Of a DNA stretch of 11,115 nucleotides, positions 7,206 to 11,115 are shown piece after piece. Each line of letters begins with the position of its first letter. The stretch's first letter is position 1. The position numbers were made by a program, and so were the translations under genes. The notes under the pieces are model-generated. The model searched no databases, was not told the origin of the DNA, and was given only the letters and a program-made list of their open reading frames with translations. Source of the stretch: Bacteroidota bacterium. Its GTDB lineage: Bacteria; Bacteroidota; Bacteroidia; Bacteroidales; Porphyromonadaceae. Location: the NCBI GenBank assembly GCA_023388555.1, contig JAEWGA010000059.1:1-11115 (forward strand). Reading direction: 5' to 3'.

Positions 7206-7241
7206 TTCTGGCCCTACAGTGTATTTACTGTGGGGCCAGAA
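7206..7241. terminator. 15-bp hairpin between gpmA and the ribosomal operon, probable bidirectional block
   Basis: TTCTGGCCC (7206-7214) pairs with GGGCCAGAA (7233-7241). A T-G wobble and ACAGT/ACTGT extend this to 15 pairs around the loop GTATTT (7221-7226). It lies 31 bases past the gpmA stop, upstream of the rpmB promoter. Neither strand has a T-tract after it, so it is not a textbook intrinsic terminator. It may mark the gpmA mRNA 3' end by blocking exonucleases. Confidence 0.5.
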
Positions 7242-7271
7242 GAATTAGGGGCCTCCCGTAATACCGTAATA

Positions 7272-8018
7272 CTATTTCTTTTTGCCTTGGTTGGCTACGG
7301 CTTCCATTAGTTTTTTTATCTCTTCGGGGTCACCCAAAAAGTAGTCGTTTTGCAAGTTTAAGTTATCGTCAAACTCAAACACATAAGGTATTCCGGTAGG
7401 CAGGTTCAGGTGGAGTATATCTTCGTCCGATATATTTTTAAGCACCTTCACAATACCGCGGAGGCTATTACCGTGCGCAGCAACAATAACATCCTTGTGT
7501 TGCTTTAAAGAGGGGGCTATGGTTTGCTCCCAATAGGGGAGTATGCGTGCCACGGTATCCTTTAGACTCTCGGTTAGGGGCAACTCTTGCGGGTCTACGC
7601 CGGCGTAACGAGGATCTTGCAGCGGAGAGCGTTCGTCGTTCTTTTCCAGGGGTGCGGGTGGCACATCATAGCTTCTGCGCCAAATAAGAACCTGTTCGTC
7701 GCCATACTTCTCGGCCGTTTCGGCTTTATTTAAGCCTTGTAGCATACCGTAGTGCTTCTCGTTAAGGCGCCATGTTTTTTCTACCGGAATCCAGTCCAGG
7801 TCCATCACATCCAACACGTTATTTAGTGTTTTAATGGCTCTTTTCAGGTAGGAGGTATAGGCTTGGGTAAAGTGGAAGCCCTTTTCCTTTAGCACCTCGC
7901 CTGCTTTTCGGGCCTCCCCTACTCCCTTTTCGGAGAGGTCTACATCCGTCCAGCCGGTAAATCTATTCTCTTTATTCCATTGGCTTTCGCCGTGGCGTAC
8001 CAGTACAAGTCTTTTCAT
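7272..8018 (-). CDS. gpmA: 2,3-bisphosphoglycerate-dependent phosphoglycerate mutase
   Basis: This enzyme interconverts 3-phosphoglycerate and 2-phosphoglycerate in glycolysis and gluconeogenesis, in the cytoplasm. The 248-residue protein has the histidine phosphatase signature LVRHGES at residues 6-12, with H9 the phosphorylated residue. Other visible active-site elements are RFTGWTDVDLSEKG at 19-32, R60 in SYLKRAIKT, E87 in RLNEKHYG, the substrate loop WRRSYDVPPAP at 113-123, and H182 in AAHGNSLRG. The length is the family norm of about 248-250, so this is the cofactor-dependent type and not the larger GpmI. It starts 49 bases after the polyprenyl synthase stop, on the same strand, with no clear promoter between, so co-transcription is likely. 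Confidence 0.97.
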   Translation of the reverse strand: MKRLVLVRHGESQWNKENRFTGWTDVDLSEKGVGEARKAGEVLKEKGFHFTQAYTSYLKRAIKTLNNVLDVMDLDWIPVEKTWRLNEKHYGMLQGLNKAETAEKYGDEQVLIWRRSYDVPPAPLEKNDERSPLQDPRYAGVDPQELPLTESLKDTVARILPYWEQTIAPSLKQHKDVIVAAHGNSLRGIVKVLKNISDEDILHLNLPTGIPYVFEFDDNLNLQNDYFLGDPEEIKKLMEAVANQGKKK

Positions 8019-8067
8019 TGCAATATAATATTTAGGGTTATATGTTTTCTTTGTTTGTTGGTGAGGA

Positions 8068-9048
8068 TTAGTGTTCGCGGGTTACCATGTAGTTGCACAC
8101 GCTCAGCAGCGCCTGTAACGAGTCGTTATGTGGCAGCGCTGCCATCAGCAGTTGCTTACCCTGTGCCGCATATTCTTGCAACACGGCTTCGGCTTCGGTT
8201 ATTCCATCATGGGCAAGTACATAGTCATGAATGGTTGCTATGGCAAATTCCTCTAAGGGGTGTTGTTGTAGGAGCGCTACAACATGCTCTCGGCCTGGGG
8301 AGTTTTTTTCCAGTGCGCACAGCAACGGCAAGGTTATTTTATGCTCACGAAGGTCGTTTAGTACGGGCTTTCCTAACCTCTGACCCGAGGAGGTGTAGTC
8401 CAACACATCGTCCTTCATCTGAAAGGCCATACCCATCATTTCGCCAGCATTCTGGAGGGTTTTCAACTCTGTTTCCGAGGCCTGCCCGCTGAGCAAGCCG
8501 CCTAAATAAAAGCAGGTTGCTATGAGCGAGGCTGTTTTGGACCTAATAATTTGATAATACTCCTGGCGCGTGGGAAGGGTTTGAGCCGAGGCGTGCATCT
8601 GTTGGAATTCTCCTTCGGTGAGGGCCTGCCCCAAGTTGGATAAGGTGTTTATAACCCTTAGGTCCTGCGTTTCCAAAGCTTTTTTTATGGCAAGGCACAA
8701 CATATAATCACCCAGCAGAACGGCTTTCTTGTCGCCCAACATAGCATGTGGAGTAGGCCTGCCGCGCCGGGTATCGCTTTCGTCCAACACGTCATCGTGG
8801 ACTAAGGTAGAGGCATGCAACAGCTCCACAAAAACGGCTGCATTGGTTATTCGGTCATCCTCACAGCCCAGGGCGGAGGCGGTTAAAATGAGCAACAAAG
8901 GGCGCAATTGCTTACCCTTGCTTTGGCGCACTAAGTCCAACCCCTGGGTTAGTATAGGGGTGCTACTTTCTAACGCGCTGTTATATTGCGCCTGAAAGCG
9001 GGCTAAGATGGCCTGTACGTGAGGTGGTAAGGTATCGTATAGATGCAT
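8068..9048 (-). CDS. Long-chain polyprenyl diphosphate synthase (trans type)
   Basis: The enzyme extends farnesyl or geranylgeranyl diphosphate with isopentenyl diphosphate to build the menaquinone side chain. The product is 326 residues from ATG 9048. The frame is also open to a TTG at 9078, but that TTG overlaps a likely -7 box and is rejected. GKQLRP is at 45-50, the first aspartate motif DDVLD at 85-89 followed by ESDTRRGRPTPH, and the second motif DDVLD at 213-217. Positions 4 and 5 before the first motif are Thr and Ser, both small, which indicates a long product as in IspB-type octaprenyl synthases. Exact chain length cannot be read from the sequence. It lies between the YbaK gene and gpmA. 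Confidence 0.93.
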   Translation of the reverse strand: MHLYDTLPPHVQAILARFQAQYNSALESSTPILTQGLDLVRQSKGKQLRPLLLILTASALGCEDDRITNAAVFVELLHASTLVHDDVLDESDTRRGRPTPHAMLGDKKAVLLGDYMLCLAIKKALETQDLRVINTLSNLGQALTEGEFQQMHASAQTLPTRQEYYQIIRSKTASLIATCFYLGGLLSGQASETELKTLQNAGEMMGMAFQMKDDVLDYTSSGQRLGKPVLNDLREHKITLPLLCALEKNSPGREHVVALLQQHPLEEFAIATIHDYVLAHDGITEAEAVLQEYAAQGKQLLMAALPHNDSLQALLSVCNYMVTREH

Positions 9049-9075
9049 TGTAATTGAAGGCCTCGGAATCAAATA

Positions 9076-9083
9076 CAAAAGTA
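9076..9083 (-). promoter_or_regulatory. Candidate -7 box upstream of the polyprenyl synthase gene
   Basis: On the minus strand TACTTTTG (9083-9076) fits TAnnTTTG exactly. I see no TTG at the right distance upstream, so the promoter would be weak or activator-dependent. It would start transcription near 9070, about 20 bases before the ATG at 9048, and could give the polyprenyl synthase-gpmA pair its own transcript in addition to read-through from upstream. Confidence 0.35.
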
Positions 9084-9098
9084 ACTAAAATATAAAAG

Positions 9099-9599
9099 CT
9101 AACCATTCCCCAGTGGAGTAGCGGTACAAATATCGGCCCACTCTGCCTGCGTGCAACGTTGTAGCTCTTGGGGGGCTATCTTTATTTGCAACCCTCGCAT
9201 ACCGGCACTCACATAAATATAGGGAAGAGCCTTTGCCGAGCTATCTATATAGGTAGGAAACAACTTCTTCATGCCTATCGGCGAACAGCCTCCCCTAATA
9301 TACCCAGTGGTGGCTTGCAATGCTTTTAAGGGGAGGGGCTGTACACTTTTGCTATGGTTTGCCTTTGCCAACTTTTTAAGGTCCACCTCGCCGGTAGCTG
9401 GTATCACTGCTACTAAGGGGAGGCCCTCGGGAGTTTGTAACACAATAGTTTTAAACACCTCTTGTGGCAGTAGGCCTAACTGCTGGGCAAGGTGAGTGGC
9501 ACTAAGGTCATTGGGGTCCACACTGTATGCCACAAGTTCGTGTGCTATACGGCCATGTTCCAGCAAGCGTATAGCATTGGTTTTTACGGTTTTCGCCAT
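9099..9599 (-). CDS. ybaK: YbaK/EbsC-type aminoacyl-tRNA deacylase, likely Cys-tRNA(Pro) deacylase
   Basis: YbaK removes wrongly attached amino acids from tRNA in trans, typically cysteine from tRNA(Pro). The 166-residue protein has the family layout: an N-terminal helix, HLAQQLGLLPQEVFKTIVL at 36-54 with the conserved catalytic-site lysine at 50, VAVIPATGEVDLKKLAKA at 63-80, the signature GYIRGGCSPIGMKK at 99-112, and YVSAGMRGLQIKIAP at 129-143. The length is normal. The GYxxGGxSPxG pattern favours the YbaK subgroup over ProX or the ProRS INS domain; substrate specificity is inferred from family. It starts 21 bases after the stop of the small membrane protein gene, suggesting one operon. Confidence 0.92.
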   Translation of the reverse strand: MAKTVKTNAIRLLEHGRIAHELVAYSVDPNDLSATHLAQQLGLLPQEVFKTIVLQTPEGLPLVAVIPATGEVDLKKLAKANHSKSVQPLPLKALQATTGYIRGGCSPIGMKKLFPTYIDSSAKALPYIYVSAGMRGLQIKIAPQELQRCTQAEWADICTATPLGNG

Positions 9600-9620
9600 G
9601 GGTAGCTATGTTAGGAAAGG

Positions 9621-9827
9621 TTATTCATGCATCCGTGCTTTTATTTCGCGGTAAATAGGAATGCCCACTAAGCAACCGCTCATAACAATGGTAATTAGCA
9701 ACATCGCATCCACACGGGGTACGCTTACCAATAGCCAATATACAAGGAATATCCACAGCAAAACCAGGCATACTATCTGACTCGTACGCAATCTGCGGCG
9801 GGGTGGTTTGTAATGGGACTGAGGCAT
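9621..9827 (-). CDS. Small two-helix membrane protein of unknown function
   Basis: This is a 68-residue protein from ATG 9827. The frame stays open further upstream, but that would overlap the DUF2007 gene, and the ATG lies only five bases after the DUF2007 stop, so translation is probably coupled. The N-terminus is basic (KPPRRRLR at 7-14) and followed by two hydrophobic helices, about 17-36 and 40-58, then a charged tail REIKARMHE. The topology is likely a hairpin with both ends in the cytoplasm. I do not recognise the family. Its position between a membrane-anchored DUF2007 protein and ybaK suggests it works with the former. Confidence 0.75.
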   Translation of the reverse strand: MPQSHYKPPRRRLRTSQIVCLVLLWIFLVYWLLVSVPRVDAMLLITIVMSGCLVGIPIYREIKARMHE

Positions 9828-9832
9828 AACGG

Positions 9833-10240
9833 TTAAACAGCAATAAAGTGAGCTACCAGCACTGTTAACCCTGCCAACAGGAGTACCAATAGCGTAAACC
9901 AAAGAAATTTACTCCCCAAGTTGTTCCCTGGCAACCAATGTGCAGCACCATTGTAGTTGTCGTTAAGGGTATCGTTATTGCCAGGAAGTAGACCTGCGGC
10001 CCGTAACACCTCTTGGGCTTTTGCCTGGTCCTGCTCAAAAACCAGTAAGGAAACACCGTGACCAATACCCGAGTGCGGACCTAAAGCATTTTGTAAGTCC
10101 TCATGCTGAATGGTAGCACGCACGCCAACCTCATCCAACTTGTGCAAAGCCATATACACATCCGCCACCACAGGCGACACAAATACCTCTACCAGCAATG
10201 CGCTATTGGTTTCGGCTTGGGAGGATGCCTTCTCTGTCAT
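9833..10240 (-). CDS. DUF2007 domain protein with a C-terminal membrane anchor
   Basis: DUF2007 is a small ferredoxin-like fold annotated as a putative signal-transducing or PII-related domain. The product is 135 residues from ATG 10240. The frame continues upstream to 10351, but that extension is Cys/Phe-rich, not domain-like, and begins upstream of the predicted transcription start. DUF2007 covers about residues 15-83: VEVFVSPVVADVYMALHKLD, then a middle loop, then VSLLVFEQDQAKAQEVLRAA. A Gly/Asn-rich linker (84-108) leads to one transmembrane helix at about 112-133. The domain probably faces the cytoplasm. It is the first gene of the minus-strand run. Confidence 0.85.
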   Translation of the reverse strand: MTEKASSQAETNSALLVEVFVSPVVADVYMALHKLDEVGVRATIQHEDLQNALGPHSGIGHGVSLLVFEQDQAKAQEVLRAAGLLPGNNDTLNDNYNGAAHWLPGNNLGSKFLWFTLLVLLLAGLTVLVAHFIAV

Positions 10241-10338
10241 AATATTTATTAGGGAAGAACCCTGCTTCTTCGGTAAAAAACAATAAAATAATCGTAACTT
10301 GCACCATGCTTTTGTTGCATATTGGAGCATAACGTTTC

Positions 10339-10346
10339 CAAAGTTA
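10339..10346 (-). promoter_or_regulatory. Candidate -7 box for the DUF2007 operon
   Basis: On the minus strand TAACTTTG (10346-10339) is an exact TAnnTTTG match. The -33 position (19 bases upstream) reads TTAG, a weak TTG. Transcription would start near 10333 and give a leader of about 90 bases. The box is flanked by a small inverted repeat, ATAAC/GTTAT (10330-10334 and 10343-10347). The rest of the divergent region (10241-10377) shows no clear plus-strand promoter for the lipoprotein gene. Confidence 0.45.
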
Positions 10347-10377
10347 TACATATCAACCTAATAAACTAAGCTAACGT

Positions 10378-10986
10378 ATGAAAAAGTGTATTGCTACTCT
10401 ATTACTTCTTGCCTGTGTGGCTTGTGCTAAAACGGACCCAAAAATTGTTGCCAAACAGGCTATTTACGCCGATATGACAATGGATTCTGTTACGATTAAA
10501 ATTCTTGCGTCCAAAGCAACCAAAGACAGCATACTGTCCGAAATGAGAAAGTCTTTTTCTACACAACCTGAGGGTATGGATTCCATTTCTTTTGAAACGC
10601 TCTTGAGTTCCATGAAAAAGAACCCCGAGAAGTTTATGCAAGTATCCAACTTCAGGGATACGTTCCCTTACCAATCGGCCGATACCGTTGCTGTGTGTTT
10701 CGATGCTCAAGACCTCGATATCAAAAAAATGAGTGAAATGACGTTAGAGCATCTAAACCTCTCGGGGCTTGAATCATTTAGCCTCCTTCAAAAGAAAATC
10801 TCTCAAACCATGTTGAACTTAGTAGATAGTTTGGCCGTAAGCGAACTACCCTACGAGGAGAAAAAAACGGGAGTGGTTTTGTTGGTCAACGAAGAGGGGG
10901 AGTGGAAGCTTCTCAACCTACCTATATATATAACAAACAATAACTATTACAATAGCCACAACTCCTGTATCTTTGTATATACCTAA
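10378..10986 (+). CDS. Putative lipoprotein of unknown function, possibly DUF4878-like
   Basis: This is a 202-residue protein with a lipoprotein signal: MKKCIATLLLLACVACAKTD, with Lys at 2-3, a hydrophobic core and the acceptor cysteine at 16 (VAC) or 13 (LLAC). It should be anchored in the cell envelope. The mature part starts with KTDPKIVAKQAIYADMTMDS, is largely helical and ends with VVLLVNEEGEWKLLNLP near residues 166-182. That helix-then-strand layout, with a closing G-x-W-K strand, resembles DUF4878 and related NTF2-like lipoproteins, but this is a guess. The last 20 residues after a (TA)5 tract are Asn/Tyr-rich and overlap the likely promoter of the next gene, so the natural end may be nearer 10933. 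Confidence 0.8.
   Translation: MKKCIATLLLLACVACAKTDPKIVAKQAIYADMTMDSVTIKILASKATKDSILSEMRKSFSTQPEGMDSISFETLLSSMKKNPEKFMQVSNFRDTFPYQSADTVAVCFDAQDLDIKKMSEMTLEHLNLSGLESFSLLQKKISQTMLNLVDSLAVSELPYEEKKTGVVLLVNEEGEWKLLNLPIYITNNNYYNSHNSCIFVYT
10968..10975 (+). promoter_or_regulatory. Candidate -7 box for the gene starting at 11014
   Basis: TATCTTTG fits TAnnTTTG exactly and lies 38 bases before the ATG at 11014. The -33 region about 19-21 bases upstream has no clean TTG. It lies within the last codons of the lipoprotein reading frame. An eight-base palindrome, TTACGTAA (10996-11003), lies between it and the start and could be an operator. Confidence 0.4.
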
Positions 10987-11013
10987 CGCTAAAGTTTACG
11001 TAACCTAATAGCA

Positions 11014-11115
11014 ATGCTAACGAAACGAAAAGAAGAAATTGCTGCTCGCAAACAACGGTTCGCCGAGTGCCTGGACTATTTGGAGAGGCAGGATGGACTG
11101 GACATCAAACAGGTA
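11014..11115 (+). CDS. N-terminus of an unidentified protein (partial, 3' end outside window)
   Basis: An ATG at 11014 opens a frame of 34 codons to the window edge, beginning MLTKRKEEIAARKQRFAECL and continuing with DYLERQDGLDIKQV. It is highly charged and helical. The pattern of a basic N-terminal helix ending in a D/L-x-KQV segment resembles the start of XRE-type helix-turn-helix proteins in Bacteroidetes, but the diagnostic helices lie outside the window. A -7 box and a short palindrome just upstream support a real gene start. Confidence 0.6.
   Translation, partial: MLTKRKEEIAARKQRFAECLDYLERQDGLDIKQV

Noticed and set aside
9049..9078. Longer polyprenyl synthase start at TTG 9078
   Set aside because: It overlaps a good -7 box, adds ten residues without family similarity, and the ATG at 9048 gives a typical N-terminus.
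9828..9902. Longer small membrane protein starting at 9902
   Set aside because: It would overlap the coding region of DUF2007; the ATG at 9827 is five bases past the DUF2007 stop and precedes a typical basic N-terminus.
10241..10351. Longer DUF2007 protein starting at 10351
   Set aside because: The extra 37 residues are not domain-like, and the start lies upstream of the likely transcription start; ATG 10240 fits the domain.
10355..11010. AACCTAATA repeated before two plus-strand starts (10355-10363 and 11002-11010)
   Set aside because: Nine bases at different distances from the ATG; expected by chance in AT-rich leaders.
1..11115. CRISPR array, transposase, integrase, tRNA or rRNA genes
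   Set aside because: No regularly spaced repeats, no transposase or recombinase motifs in any frame, and no tRNA or rRNA signature seen.

Overview
The window looks like a chromosomal piece from the phylum Bacteroidetes, most likely the order Bacteroidales. The evidence is the rpmB-rpmG-DUF4295 trio, which is characteristic of that phylum, promoters of the TTG-N19/20-TAnnTTTG type, A-rich leaders without clear Shine-Dalgarno sequences, and a large stand-alone bacterial alpha-2-macroglobulin. Most genes lie on the minus strand.

Layout. Bases 1-1026 are accessory in character: the open tail of an upstream gene (3-167), then a promoter and a leader with a perfect hairpin before a small helix-turn-helix protein (274-783, plus). 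Convergent to it is what looks like a short gene broken by a one-base frameshift (761-984, minus). Bases 1027-6129 (minus) hold one giant secreted or membrane-anchored alpha-2-macroglobulin of 1700 residues that lacks the thioester motif. Bases 6251-6476 (minus) appear to hold a 6S RNA gene with its own promoter inside the end of the preceding gene, a matching closing stem, a near-copy of the E. coli 6S pRNA template, and a strong intrinsic terminator. Bases 6453-7156 (minus) are the ribosomal operon rpmB-rpmG-DUF4295 with its promoter. A 15-bp hairpin separates it from gpmA.

Bases 7272-10240 (minus) are a run of closely spaced genes read as DUF2007 protein, small two-helix membrane protein, YbaK-type aminoacyl-tRNA deacylase, long-chain polyprenyl diphosphate synthase, and 2,3-bisphosphoglycerate-dependent phosphoglycerate mutase. 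A divergent intergenic region (10241-10377) leads to a plus-strand lipoprotein (10378-10986) and the first 34 codons of a further gene (11014 to the window edge).

Most of the window is housekeeping: ribosome, glycolysis, quinone side chain and tRNA proofreading. I do not see a clear new defence, mobile or biosynthetic system. The points most worth a second look are the probable 6S RNA, the thioester-less macroglobulin with an 18-bp palindrome just upstream of its start, the frameshifted small gene, and the (TA)5 tract that sets the C-terminus of the lipoprotein.
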